The notes below the pieces were generated by a model. That model was not told the DNA's origin and did not search any database. It saw only the letters and a list, made by a program, of their open reading frames with translations. The translations under genes were made by a program, and so were the position numbers. Shown here piece after piece: positions 28,063-36,905 of a DNA stretch of 64,000 nt. Source of the stretch: Pelomonas asaccharophilus_A (GTDB taxonomy: Bacteria; Pseudomonadota; Gammaproteobacteria; Burkholderiales; Burkholderiaceae_C); NCBI RefSeq assembly GCF_031458115.1, contig NZ_JAVDXV010000004.1, positions 310,001 to 374,000 of the forward strand, in the 5' to 3' direction. Numbering within the stretch: the stretch's first letter is position 1; each line of letters opens with the position of its first letter.

Positions 28063-28743
28063 TCAACGCTTGGGCGTCGTGGGCGGCGTCGTCTTGGGCA
28101 GCTCGCTGAGCGGCGGCATGGAGCCGGGCGCGGCGCCGGCCCACAGCTTCTTCAGCCGGGCGAGTTCGGCGTCGAAGCGCGCGTTGATGCGCACGATCTC
28201 CGCCTTCTGGTTCTCGACCAGCACCTCCTGCGCTTCGACGGCCGCGTCGTTGGCGTCCAGCGCCTGCTTGAGCTTGCCCGGCAGCGGCTTGCCTTTGTAG
28301 AACTCGGCCTCGTCCAGCAGCGGCTTGCGCTCCACGCCGAGGTCCTTGATGCGACGCTCGGAGATGCGCGTGGCCTTGTTGGCGTCGTCCAGCGCGGTGT
28401 TGCGCGCACGCTGGTGGGCCGCCTCGGTGGGGTAGCGCTGCATCAGCGTGCGGTCGCGCCGGATGGCGTCCTGCGCTGCCACACGTTCTGCGGCCGCGCG
28501 GCGGTCGGCCGCCTCCTTGACCGCGCGCTCCTCGGGGCTGAGGTAGGGCGGCAGCGTGGTGCGCTGTGAACCGTCGGGATTGAGCACGCGCTGCTCGCGC
28601 GATGTGCATTCGGCAATGGGGCGGTCGCTGGTCAGCTTGCGGCCGTCGCTCGTCGTGCAGGTGTAGATGCCCTTGCCCGGCGTCGTCTCCGCGGCCCAGG
28701 CGGACGACGCAAGCAGCAGGCCGACGACGAGCAGCGCGCGCAT
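28063..28743 (-). CDS. Secreted DUF4124 protein
   Basis: A 226-residue exported protein. A signal peptide (MRALLVVGLLLASSAWA) is followed by a DUF4124-like head, IYTCTTSDGRKLTSDRPIAE with two cysteines, a small beta motif common in betaproteobacterial periplasmic proteins. A long Arg/Glu/Ala-rich coiled coil (about 75-210) and a Pro/Thr tail (PKTTPPTTPKR) follow. It starts 7 bp after pyrE on the same strand. The ATG at 28743 gives the signal peptide; a longer frame reaches into pyrE. Function is unknown. Confidence 0.78.
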   Translation of the reverse strand: MRALLVVGLLLASSAWAAETTPGKGIYTCTTSDGRKLTSDRPIAECTSREQRVLNPDGSQRTTLPPYLSPEERAVKEAADRRAAAERVAAQDAIRRDRTLMQRYPTEAAHQRARNTALDDANKATRISERRIKDLGVERKPLLDEAEFYKGKPLPGKLKQALDANDAAVEAQEVLVENQKAEIVRINARFDAELARLKKLWAGAAPGSMPPLSELPKTTPPTTPKR

Positions 28744-28750
28744 CACCCTC

Positions 28751-29416
28751 TCAAACGCCGTAGCGTTCGCGATAGGCCAGTACGGCCGGACGGTAGGCGG
28801 CCAGTTCCGGCTCGCCGTCCAGATAGGCCAGCAGATCGGCCAGTCCGGCGACGGCAACGACGGGCAAACCGTAGCGCTGCTGCACCTGCTGCACGGCGGA
28901 CTGCGGGCTGTCGACGCCGCCCTCGGCCGCCTTCTCCTGGCGGTCCAGCGCGATGCTGACGCCGCAAGGCGTGGCGCCGGCGGCCTCGATCATCTGGATG
29001 GACTCGCGCACCGACGTGCCGGCGGAGATGACATCGTCGATGATGAGCACGCGACCCTTGACCGGCGCGCCGACCAGCGTGCCGCCCTCGCCGTGGTCCT
29101 TGGCTTCCTTGCGGTTGTAGGCGAACGGCACGTTGCGACCGCGCCGGGCCAGTTCCATCGAAACAGCCGCAGCGAGCGTGATGCCCTTGTAGGCCGGGCC
29201 GAAGATCATGTCGAAGGCCAGGCCCGACGCGATCAGGCGCTCGGCGTAGAAGCCGGCGAGCTTGCCGAGCTTGGCGCCGTCGTCGAACAGGCCGGCGTTG
29301 AAGAAATACGGGCTCAGCCGGCCGGCCTTGGTCTTGAACTCGCCGAAGCGCAACACGCCCGCCTCCACGGCAAAGGCGACAAAGGACTGGGCGAGAGGGT
29401 CGGCGGCGGGAAACAT
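28751..29416 (-). CDS. pyrE: Orotate phosphoribosyltransferase
   Basis: Joins orotate to PRPP to give OMP in pyrimidine synthesis. The 221-residue protein has GEFKTKAGRLSPYFFNAGLF, FGPAYKGITLAAAVSMELAR, the flexible loop FAYNRKEAKDHGEGGTLVG and the PRPP motif VLIIDDVISAGTSVRESIQM. Length matches the E. coli enzyme. It lies downstream of the TonB-receptor terminator, and no leader attenuator is evident. Confidence 0.97.
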   Translation of the reverse strand: MFPAADPLAQSFVAFAVEAGVLRFGEFKTKAGRLSPYFFNAGLFDDGAKLGKLAGFYAERLIASGLAFDMIFGPAYKGITLAAAVSMELARRGRNVPFAYNRKEAKDHGEGGTLVGAPVKGRVLIIDDVISAGTSVRESIQMIEAAGATPCGVSIALDRQEKAAEGGVDSPQSAVQQVQQRYGLPVVAVAGLADLLAYLDGEPELAAYRPAVLAYRERYGV

Positions 29417-29436
29417 GTGGCAAAGATTCTAGGGGT

Positions 29437-29473
29437 CAATAAATAAGGCCCGACCCCTAGAAGGGGCCGGGCC
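29437..29473 (-). terminator. Terminator between the TonB receptor gene and pyrE
   Basis: On the minus strand GGCCCGGCCCCT, a three-base loop and AGGGGTCGGGCC form a 12-bp stem with one G-T pair, followed by TTATTTATTG. It lies about 130 bp after the receptor stop and just before pyrE. The stretch 29474-29600 shows no other feature. Confidence 0.7.
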
Positions 29474-29600
29474 GAGCGTGGTTTTCACCGAGTCGCAGGT
29501 CAGGCCCGCTTGTCGTCCTGCAGGTCGTTCCGACGAACCCGCTGAATCAGTTGGGGACGGAGCTGCCCGCGATTACACGGTCAGGTCCATCCCTCAATGA

Positions 29601-31871
29601 CTAGAAATTCGCCTTGAACTGAACGCCGTAGCTGCGAGGCTCGTTGACGATACCGGTCAGGTTGTTGAAGTCGATCGCAGCGACGACCTGGCGGTGGTCG
29701 GTGATGTTACGACCATAGGCCGCCACCTCGTACTTGCCGTTGGCCCAGCCGTAGCCCACGCGCAGGCCACCCTCCAGCGCCGACTTGGCGCGGTACTCGA
29801 CGGCCTCGTACAGGAACATGTTGTATTTGTCCTTGTACGCCCAGTCGGTCAGCACGGTCAGCTCGCCCCCGGCCAGCTCGGTGCTGTACTTCAGCGTCCA
29901 GTTCCACACCAGCTTGGGTGCGCGCGGCAGGTCGTTGCCGTTGATGCTGACCGTGCCCGGCAGAGGGCCGGCCGGATCGCGGATCGTGCACGGTGCGCCG
30001 CAAGGCGCGACGAACAGGCCCGGGTCCTTGATCTGCGTGTCGTTGTACGAGAAGCCCAGCGTCGTGCGCCAGTCGCGCGCGATGATGGCCTGGGCGTCGA
30101 TCTCGAAGCCCTGGCCCTCGGCCTTGGCGGCGTTGACCAGGCGGTTCTGGTTGGTGGCGCCCGAACCGGCCGTCAGCTGCATGTCCTTCACGCGGTACTT
30201 GAACACAGTGCCGGTGATGCGGGCCGTGTTGTCCAGCAGGTCGGCCTTGAAGCCGGCCTCCACGGACAACACCTTCTCCGAGTTCGCGACCGAGATCGTG
30301 TCGCCGAACAGCACGCGGCCCTGAATGCTGGGCGCGCGGTAGCCGGTGGCGACGCGGGCGAACAGGCTGGTGGTCTTGCTCAACGCGTAGTTGGCGCCCA
30401 GGTCCCAGCTCCAGTTCGTAGAGCTCGGGTTGGCGCGCAGCGGGCCGACGTTCGCGCCGCCGAACGGCGTCTGCGTGCGGGCCGCGTCGAAGTCCTTCTT
30501 GTCGTTGGTGTAGCGCAGGCCGGCGGTGAGCTTGAGGTCAGGCGTCAGCGCGTACTTCACGTTACCGAAGGCGGCCCAGGATTTGGCCTCCTGGTTCTGC
30601 ACGGCATAGCCGTTCTGCGTGTCGCCGGCGTTGAAGCTGTCGAAGTTGAAGCTGTCCACCTGCAGCTTCTCGTTGAAGTAGTACAGGCCCAGGATCCACT
30701 GCATCGCGTCCGCGGTGTTGGACTGCAGGCGGAACTCCTGAGTGGTCTGGCGCAGATAGGGGATGCCGTCGGCGGTCTGTGCGTCGAACGGGATGTTGGC
30801 GGGCTGGCCGCCGTAGTTCGGGCCCGACGGCGGCGCATAGGGCGCGCCGAAGCCGCCGTCCACATCGCCACGGCTGTAGAACTTGGCGCGCGCGTGCGAC
30901 GTGATGGAGTACAGCGACAGGCCGTCGAAATCCCAGCGCAGGCGGGCGCTGACCTCGCTGGACTTCAGCGACTGCGAGTTGTAGCCGTCGGTGGGGTAGA
31001 AGGCATCGTCGTAGCCGTCGACGAAGTCGTTGGTACCCTTCTTGATGATGTTGGCGCGGAAGGTCGTGGCCGTGCCGTCGAAGTCACGCGCCTGAACCTT
31101 GAAAAGACCCTCGAAGCCACCGCTCTTGTACAGCGCCTGCACGCGGATGGCCTTGTCGCTGTAGCCCTCGAGATCGGCCGTCGCACCGAGGCTGGCAGCC
31201 ATCGGGTTGTGCACGCGGTCGTCCTGGCGCTGCACCAGGCCGGCGACGCGCAGTTGCAGGTCGCTGTTCACCGGCACGTTGACGGCGGCTTCCAGATTGG
31301 CCGCGCTCCAGCGGCCGAAGCCGACGTTGGCGTAGCCTTCCAGGCGCTTGGTGGGCCGGGCGGAGTCGAACTTCATGACGCCGGCCGGCGAGTTGCGGCC
31401 GAACAGCGTGCCCTGCGGGCCGCGCAGCAGCTCGACCTGGGCCATGTCGAACACCGGGAAACCTTTCAGCGCGATGCTTTCCTGCACCACGTCGTCATAA
31501 ACCAGGCCGACCGGCTGCGACGCGTTCATGTCGAAGTCGGTATTGCCCAGACCGCGGATGTAGAAGCGCGGGAAGGTGCGGCCGTAGTCCGACTCGATGT
31601 TCAGGCTGGGCACCTTGCCCGACAGCGCGCGGATGTCCTGGCCGCTGGCGTTGTAGGTATCCAGCTCTTCCGACTTGATGGCCGAGATGGACAGCGCCAC
31701 GTCCTTCAGGTTCTCGGCGCGCCGGCTGCCGGTCACGATGACGGCCTCCAGCTGGTTGACGTCCTTCTTGGCCTCGGGTGCCGGGACGGTCTGGGCAACA
31801 GCGGCCTGCATCGGGAAGGCCGCGGTGAGCGCCAGCGCGATCAGGGTCGGAGGAATGCGGTGGGTGGGCAT
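29601..31871 (-). CDS. TonB-dependent outer-membrane receptor
   Basis: A 756-residue receptor taking up an unknown scarce ligand through the outer membrane. It has a signal peptide (MPTHRIPPTLIALALTAAFP, cut after AVAQ), a TonB box near LEAVIVTGSRR (41-51), a plug domain ending in the VELLRGPQGTLFGRNSPAGV motif, and a 22-strand barrel ending EPRSYGVQFKANF with the terminal Phe. The group resembles CirA/pesticin-type and other broad receptors, but the ligand cannot be read from sequence. No Fur box was found upstream, and no transporter genes are adjacent. It is divergent from xth. Confidence 0.93.
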   Translation of the reverse strand: MPTHRIPPTLIALALTAAFPMQAAVAQTVPAPEAKKDVNQLEAVIVTGSRRAENLKDVALSISAIKSEELDTYNASGQDIRALSGKVPSLNIESDYGRTFPRFYIRGLGNTDFDMNASQPVGLVYDDVVQESIALKGFPVFDMAQVELLRGPQGTLFGRNSPAGVMKFDSARPTKRLEGYANVGFGRWSAANLEAAVNVPVNSDLQLRVAGLVQRQDDRVHNPMAASLGATADLEGYSDKAIRVQALYKSGGFEGLFKVQARDFDGTATTFRANIIKKGTNDFVDGYDDAFYPTDGYNSQSLKSSEVSARLRWDFDGLSLYSITSHARAKFYSRGDVDGGFGAPYAPPSGPNYGGQPANIPFDAQTADGIPYLRQTTQEFRLQSNTADAMQWILGLYYFNEKLQVDSFNFDSFNAGDTQNGYAVQNQEAKSWAAFGNVKYALTPDLKLTAGLRYTNDKKDFDAARTQTPFGGANVGPLRANPSSTNWSWDLGANYALSKTTSLFARVATGYRAPSIQGRVLFGDTISVANSEKVLSVEAGFKADLLDNTARITGTVFKYRVKDMQLTAGSGATNQNRLVNAAKAEGQGFEIDAQAIIARDWRTTLGFSYNDTQIKDPGLFVAPCGAPCTIRDPAGPLPGTVSINGNDLPRAPKLVWNWTLKYSTELAGGELTVLTDWAYKDKYNMFLYEAVEYRAKSALEGGLRVGYGWANGKYEVAAYGRNITDHRQVVAAIDFNNLTGIVNEPRSYGVQFKANF

Positions 31872-32054
31872 GTGAAATCCTCGGTTTGACGATGAGCAGA
31901 CGGGAGAAAAGTCAGGCCGGACACTTGTGGTGCCTCTGGAATGCGACGGGATAGTAAATATTGCGTGACCGTTTGGTGATGACGGCGTGACCGGTGTTGT
32001 GCTTTTGCTGCACTGCGATACTGGGACAGACAGATTCCATTCCCATTTCTCCTC

Positions 32055-32846
32055 ATGCGCTTCATCACCGCCAACCTCAACGGCGTCCGCTCCGCCGCCA
32101 GCAAGGGCTTCTTCGACTGGCTGGACCGCCAGCAGGCGGACGCGGTCGGCGTGCAGGAGCTGAAGGCGCAGGCGGACGTCGTCGAGGACAAGTTCCGCAG
32201 CTGCGACAAGCTCAATGGCCACTTCCACTACGCCGAGAAGAAGGGCTACTCGGGCGTGGGCCTGTACACGAAGGAAGAGCCCAGCGACGTCGTCACGGGG
32301 CTGGGCATCGGCGAATTCGACCTGGAAGGCCGTTGGGTCGAGAAGCGCTTCGACAAGCCGGGTCGCAAGCTCAGCCTCATCAGCGTCTACTTCCCCAGCG
32401 GCACCAGCGGCGAGGAGCGCCAGCAGGTCAAGTATCGCTTCCTCGCCGCCCTGTACCCGCACCTGCAGGCGCTGAAGACCGAGCGCGAGTTCATCCTGGT
32501 GGCCGATGTGAACATCGCCCACAAGGAGATCGACCTGAAGAACTGGCGCGGCAACCAGAAGAACAGCGGCTTCCTGCCCGAAGAGCGTGCCTGGCTGACC
32601 CGGCTGTTCGATGCCGACGCGGGAGGCGGGCTGGTGGACGTGTTCCGCACACTGAATAGCAAGGCCGAGCAATACACCTGGTGGAGCAACCGCGGCAACG
32701 CCCGCGCCAACAACGTCGGGTGGCGGCTTGACTACCACCTGGCCACGCCAGGCATCGCCGCGCTGGCCCGGACCGAGGCGATCTACACCGGGCAGCTGTT
32801 CAGCGACCACGCGCCGCTGACGATCGACTACGACTTCAAGCTCTGA
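32055..32846 (+). CDS. xth: Exodeoxyribonuclease III (AP endonuclease)
   Basis: A 263-residue DNA-repair nuclease of the ExoIII/APE family. Visible motifs are MRFITANLNGVRSAASKGF with the catalytic Asn, VGVQELKAQ (metal-binding Glu), ISVYFPSG, VADVNIAHKEIDLKN and the end RLDYHLAT...FSDHAPLTIDYDF with the catalytic Asp-His pair. It cuts at abasic sites and degrades duplex DNA 3' to 5'. It is a single gene with TTTCTCCTC before ATG rather than a purine-rich ribosome-binding site. Confidence 0.96.
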   Translation: MRFITANLNGVRSAASKGFFDWLDRQQADAVGVQELKAQADVVEDKFRSCDKLNGHFHYAEKKGYSGVGLYTKEEPSDVVTGLGIGEFDLEGRWVEKRFDKPGRKLSLISVYFPSGTSGEERQQVKYRFLAALYPHLQALKTEREFILVADVNIAHKEIDLKNWRGNQKNSGFLPEERAWLTRLFDADAGGGLVDVFRTLNSKAEQYTWWSNRGNARANNVGWRLDYHLATPGIAALARTEAIYTGQLFSDHAPLTIDYDFKL

Positions 32847-33099
32847 CGCCTTCAAAGCGCACCATGAACGGGCGCACCAATGACGTTTGATTGCAAGTCG
32901 AACAACTGCAGCGGGCTTTTGTTCCCGCTCGTAAGTGGTTGATTCGACTGCGGGACAGCTCCTACAAAACTCCGTGCCAGGGACCGACGCCATCGCCTAA
33001 CGGCGAGTCTTAGAGTGGACTCAGCCGCGGTGGAAATGCCCGGCACCCGCCGGTCGGCATTCCCTAGTCGGCCACCGCACTGACTGAAAGGAGTCCCTC

Positions 33100-33444
33100 A
33101 TGTCCCGCATCAAGACCGTTACCTCGGCTCTGACCGCCGCCTTCCTCGTCTCCGGCATCGGCTTTGCCGTCGCCCAGTCGGAAGACCAGCCACAGACCGA
33201 GCCGATGAGCACGACCGCGCTGCCCAGCGAGCAGACCCCGGCCGACCCGAATGCCGCACCGGTGGATACCACGGCGCAGCAAGACCAGCAGCTGCAACAG
33301 CAGCAGCCGCCGGTCGACCAGCCGATGCCGGCCCAGCCTGCCGACACGACCACGACGACGGCCACGGATCCCAGCATCCCCGCCGCGACGACCACCAGCG
33401 ACACCAGCTACACCGAGCCCGCTCCGCGCGCCGACCGTAACTGA
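33100..33444 (+). CDS. Small secreted Gln/Pro/Thr-rich low-complexity protein
   Basis: A 114-residue product. MSRIKTVTSALTAAFLVSGI starts a clear signal peptide ending FAVAQ. The mature part is almost wholly Gln, Pro, Thr, Ala, Ser and Asp, with runs such as QQDQQLQQQQPPVDQPMPAQ and DTTTTTATDP, and looks disordered. There are no cysteines or domains. A strong ribosome-binding site (AAAGGAG) stands 7 bases before the ATG, which supports real translation. It precedes two L,D-transpeptidase genes on the same strand, so a wall-associated or stress-related role is possible but unproven. Confidence 0.7.
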   Translation: MSRIKTVTSALTAAFLVSGIGFAVAQSEDQPQTEPMSTTALPSEQTPADPNAAPVDTTAQQDQQLQQQQPPVDQPMPAQPADTTTTTATDPSIPAATTTSDTSYTEPAPRADRN

Positions 33445-33473
33445 CCCGCGCTGACGGGCAAGTCCGCTTAGCC

Positions 33474-34316
33474 ATGCGATTCGGGCCGCCCGCCGATGTC
33501 GACGCCGCCACCTCGCGGCGGCGCGACGTCATTTCCGGCCTGGTGCAGGGCGGCCTGATCGCCGCTGCTGCACTGGTCGTCCTCTACATCGCCTTTGGCG
33601 CTCGCCTCAAGCGCAGTCCGGCCCCTTTGCCGCCGGCACGGCCGGCGATGACTGCCCAGGCTCCGGATATCCCCTCGCTGCCGCCCGTCGTCGCCCGCCA
33701 GGTCGACTTCGGCACTGTCCCTGCGCCGGCCGACGTGATGCGCGTGGCCACCTGGGCCGTGCGCAAAGCCGACAACGGTGACCGCTCCTTCGTCATCGTG
33801 GACAAGCGCCGCGCCCGCATCTACGTGTTCGCGCCGGACGGACGCCTTGTCGGCGACAGCCCCGTGCTGCTGGGCTTTGCCTCAGGCGACCACACCGTCG
33901 CTGGCATCGGCGACCGGCCCATCGACCAGGTCAAGCCGCACGAGCGCACGACGCCCGCCGGCCGCTTCCAGTCCGCGCCCGGGCGCAACGCGCTGAACGA
34001 GGACGTCGTGTGGGTAGACTACGACGCCGCCGTGTCCATGCATCGCGTGCGCGCCACCAACCCCAAGGAGCGCCGCCTGGAGCGCCTGGCCAGCAAGACC
34101 GCGGCCGACAATCGCATCAGCTGGGGCTGCATCAACGTGCCGGTGGCGTTCTTCGACGAGACCGTCTGGCCCCGCATCGGCAAGGGCCGCGGCGTCGTCT
34201 ACGTGCTGCCCGAACGCAGCGCGCTGACGGCCTATTTCCCCGACGCCGCCCCCAGCCAGCCGCCGCGCCAGTACGCCCAGGCCGCTCTCGGACGAGGTAA
34301 CAACGCCCGGCCGTGA
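33474..34316 (+). CDS. L,D-transpeptidase-like (YkuD) membrane protein
   Basis: A 280-residue protein anchored by one helix (about 21-43: SGLVQGGLIAAAALVVLYIA) with a periplasmic YkuD-type catalytic domain. It has FVIVDKRRARIYVFAPDG, ERTTPAGRFQS, the active-site His190 in SMHRVR and Cys219 in the ISWGCINVP motif. These enzymes make 3-3 peptidoglycan crosslinks or attach proteins to the wall. The Ser-X-Gly-Cys and His are intact. It is followed 90 bp later by a paralogue. Confidence 0.82.
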   Translation: MRFGPPADVDAATSRRRDVISGLVQGGLIAAAALVVLYIAFGARLKRSPAPLPPARPAMTAQAPDIPSLPPVVARQVDFGTVPAPADVMRVATWAVRKADNGDRSFVIVDKRRARIYVFAPDGRLVGDSPVLLGFASGDHTVAGIGDRPIDQVKPHERTTPAGRFQSAPGRNALNEDVVWVDYDAAVSMHRVRATNPKERRLERLASKTAADNRISWGCINVPVAFFDETVWPRIGKGRGVVYVLPERSALTAYFPDAAPSQPPRQYAQAALGRGNNARP

Positions 34317-34406
34317 CTTTGTCGCCTGTCGGTTACAAGCCCGGATTCCTAGACTGCCCGCCAGGCAGGCGCGAGGTCGCGCCGCCGCAGCACAGCGGGG
34401 CATCGA

Positions 34407-35018
34407 GTGGGCAGCAGTTGGGCACGCCGGGTCAGGGCCGGCATCTTGGGATTGAGCGCGACAGGGGTCGCCATGGGCATGGCCGCCGCGGCGGCCACGC
34501 TGCGGCCGGTCGCGCATGACGTCGCCGACAGCCGTCCGTTCGCCATCGTCGACAAGCGCCAGGCCACGCTGTCCATCTACGCCGCCGACGGCACGCTGGT
34601 CGGCCGCACCGCCGCGCTGCTGGGCATGACGCCCGGCGACCAGGAACCCGCCAGCGCGCGGGGCAAGGCGCCTTCCGCCCTCCGAACCCATGAGCGCGTG
34701 ACGCCCGCGGGTCGTTTCGAAGCCCAGCCGGGCCGCAACCTCAGCGGCGAGCGCGTCGTCTGGTTCGACTACGAATCCAACCTGGCCATCCACCGGCTGC
34801 GCCCGGCGCCGGCCGGCGAACGCCGCCCCGAGCGGCTGGCCTCCGGCAGCCCTGACCAGGCCCGCATCACGCTGGGCTGCGTGGTCGTGGACCCGGCCTT
34901 CTTTGACAACGTCGTGCTGCCGGTGCTGGGTCAGGGTTCCAGCCTGGTCTACATCCTGCCGGAACGTGATCCGGCGGTCGCCGCCGTCCCGGGGCGCTCG
35001 CACGCCGCGGCGCCCTGA
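34407..35018 (+). CDS. L,D-transpeptidase-like (YkuD) protein, paralogue
   Basis: A 203-residue relative of the preceding gene with a signal-peptide-like N-terminus (GILGLSATGVAMGMAAAAAT). It repeats the same blocks: FAIVDKRQATLSIYAADG, ERVTPAGRFEAQPGRN, AIHRLRP with His129 and ITLGCVVVD with Cys158. Thr replaces the Ser of the usual S-X-G-C. The start codon is GTG with a GGGG stretch upstream. Tandem duplication of the YkuD gene is the simplest explanation; it has lost the longer linker. Activity is plausible as His and Cys are kept. Confidence 0.78.
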   Translation: MGSSWARRVRAGILGLSATGVAMGMAAAAATLRPVAHDVADSRPFAIVDKRQATLSIYAADGTLVGRTAALLGMTPGDQEPASARGKAPSALRTHERVTPAGRFEAQPGRNLSGERVVWFDYESNLAIHRLRPAPAGERRPERLASGSPDQARITLGCVVVDPAFFDNVVLPVLGQGSSLVYILPERDPAVAAVPGRSHAAAP

Positions 35019-35141
35019 CCCCAGGGGAATCCCGAGGTAGCCCCCCGCGGAAACGCGTCGACAGACGGGGACAATCGCCGACCTGTCCTGCGGGCTACCG
35101 CCCGCGTCGCCGCCCTATCGGGTTCACCTGGAACGAACGAC

Positions 35142-36716
35142 GTGACTACCACTTCCCCCGCGGCCAATCCGGCCGCGCACGGCCTGCCCGCATCGGAGCG
35201 CGCCACCATCATTGGCCAGCCCCATCAGCTCTTCGTGCTGTTCTTCACGGAGATGTGGGAGCGCTTCTCCTACTACGGCATGCGCGCGCTGCTGGTGCTG
35301 TTCCTCATCGCCGAGGCCAGCAAGGGCGGCTGGGGCTGGACGCGTGAACAGGCGCTGGACCTGTATGGCTGGTACACGCTGTTCGTCTACCTGACGCCCA
35401 TCCTGGGCGGCTATGTCGCCGACCGCATCCTGGGCACACGGCGCTCCGTGCTGCTGGGCGGCTTCATCATCGCAGCCGGCCACATCGCGCTGTTCATGGA
35501 GACGGTGCCGACGTTCTACGCGGGCCTCGGGCTGATCGTGTTCGGCACGGGCCTGTTCAAGCCCAACATCTCGGCCATCGTCGGCCAGCTCTACACCAAG
35601 GACAACGAAGGCGCCCGTGACGGCGGCTACACGCTGTTCTACATGGGCGTGAACGCCGGCGCCTTCTTCGGCATCTCGCTGTGCGGCTACATCGGCGAGA
35701 AGATCTCCTGGAACCTGGGCTTCGGACTGGCCGGCATCTTCATGATCCTGGGCGCGCTGCAGTTCTGGCTCAGCCAGGGCCTGTTCGGCACCATCGGCGA
35801 CAAGGTCGATGCCGAGGCCGCCGCCCGCGCGGCCGCCGCCGAAGCCAAGGACGACACGCCCCAGCACATCGTCGCCGACCGCCTGAAGGCCATCTTCGTC
35901 TTCTCGTTCTTCACGATCTTCTTCTGGTTCGCGTTCGAGCAGGCCGGCGGCTCCATGACCATCTTCGCGGCCGACTACACCGACCGCACGCTCAGCGGCA
36001 GCAGCGGCCTGATCTTCAAGATCATCAACACCGCGATGACGCTGGTGCCGGCCGCCATCCTGTCCTGGCTGCTGTTCAAGCTCTACCGCTCCACGGGCGG
36101 CAAGTACGCGATGGCCAACGCCTCGCTGGCGCTGGCCTTCGCCATCATCTGGGGTCTGTGCCTGTGGATGCTGGGCCGCGAGTTCGCGATGGAGCAGAGC
36201 GAGGTGCCTGCCACCTGGTTCGGCGTGCTCAACAGCTTCTTCATCGTCGTGCTGGCGCCGATGTTCTCCAAGATGTGGGAGGAGAAGTGGAATCCGTCCG
36301 GCCCGGTCAAGTTCGGCGTGGGCCTGGTGCTGCTGGGCCTGGGCTTCGCCGTGCTGTCCTACGGCTCGGCCGGCATCCCGCAGGGCGCCAAGACCGCCCA
36401 GGTCAGCATGATGTTCCTGACGCTGGCCTACCTGTTCCACACGATGGGCGAGCTGTGCCTGTCGCCGGTGGGCCTGAGCTACATCTCCAAGCTGGCGCCG
36501 GCGCGCCTGCTGGGCCTGATGTTCGGCGTCTGGTTCCTGAACTCGGCCATCGCCAACAAGATCGCCGGCTCCACCGGTTCCTACATCGACCACATCTCGT
36601 CCACGTACTCGATGTCGGTGTTCTTCCTGATCTTCACGGTCATCCCCATCGCCGCCGGCCTGGTGCTGATGGCCATGACACCGCTGATGCGCAAGTGGAT
36701 GCACGGCGTCCATTGA
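35142..36716 (+). CDS. POT/PTR2-family proton-coupled peptide transporter
   Basis: A major-facilitator protein of 524 residues with 12-14 helices. The POT signatures are FFTEMWERFSYYGMRALLVL (the ExxERFxYY motif on helix 1), GGYVADRILGTRRSVLLGG and GTGLFKPNISAIVGQLY. It imports di- and tripeptides with protons. The start is GTG at 35142 (VTTTSPAANPAAHGLPASER), chosen because it precedes the conserved helix 1 by the usual distance. A terminator follows at 36756-36788. Confidence 0.92.
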   Translation: MTTTSPAANPAAHGLPASERATIIGQPHQLFVLFFTEMWERFSYYGMRALLVLFLIAEASKGGWGWTREQALDLYGWYTLFVYLTPILGGYVADRILGTRRSVLLGGFIIAAGHIALFMETVPTFYAGLGLIVFGTGLFKPNISAIVGQLYTKDNEGARDGGYTLFYMGVNAGAFFGISLCGYIGEKISWNLGFGLAGIFMILGALQFWLSQGLFGTIGDKVDAEAAARAAAAEAKDDTPQHIVADRLKAIFVFSFFTIFFWFAFEQAGGSMTIFAADYTDRTLSGSSGLIFKIINTAMTLVPAAILSWLLFKLYRSTGGKYAMANASLALAFAIIWGLCLWMLGREFAMEQSEVPATWFGVLNSFFIVVLAPMFSKMWEEKWNPSGPVKFGVGLVLLGLGFAVLSYGSAGIPQGAKTAQVSMMFLTLAYLFHTMGELCLSPVGLSYISKLAPARLLGLMFGVWFLNSAIANKIAGSTGSYIDHISSTYSMSVFFLIFTVIPIAAGLVLMAMTPLMRKWMHGVH

Positions 36717-36755
36717 CCGCTGCCGCCGGGTCATGAAACCCGTGCGCAACCCACC

Positions 36756-36788
36756 AGCCGCCAGCGCGAGAGCCCTGGCGGCTTTTTT
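36756..36788 (+). terminator. Rho-independent terminator after the peptide transporter
   Basis: AGCCGCCAG and CTGGCGGCT form a 9-bp stem with a loop of about ten bases, followed by TTTTTT on the plus strand. It separates the POT gene from the efflux operon. Confidence 0.88.
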
Positions 36789-36905
36789 GTGCACGGTTTC
36801 CGGCTGTTGACAAGTAATGTCAGCAGAGCCCCCGGGATTAGGACGGGACTAAGTCACGGACAAGGTGTTATGGCTAGAGTCCCGCGCTTGCACTCGGAGC
36901 ACTTC

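Noticed and set aside
32915..32945. Hairpin AGCGGG...CCCGCT after xth as a terminator
   Set aside because: The stem is only six base pairs with a T-rich loop, and no T run follows. The 253-bp gap 32847-33099 otherwise shows nothing definite.
36800..36830. TTGACA followed by AATGTCA before the efflux operon as a promoter/operator
   Set aside because: A -35-like TTGACA is present but no acceptable -10 lies at 16-18 bp. The dyad TGACA-N5-TGTCA has only 5-bp arms and no regulator gene is adjacent.
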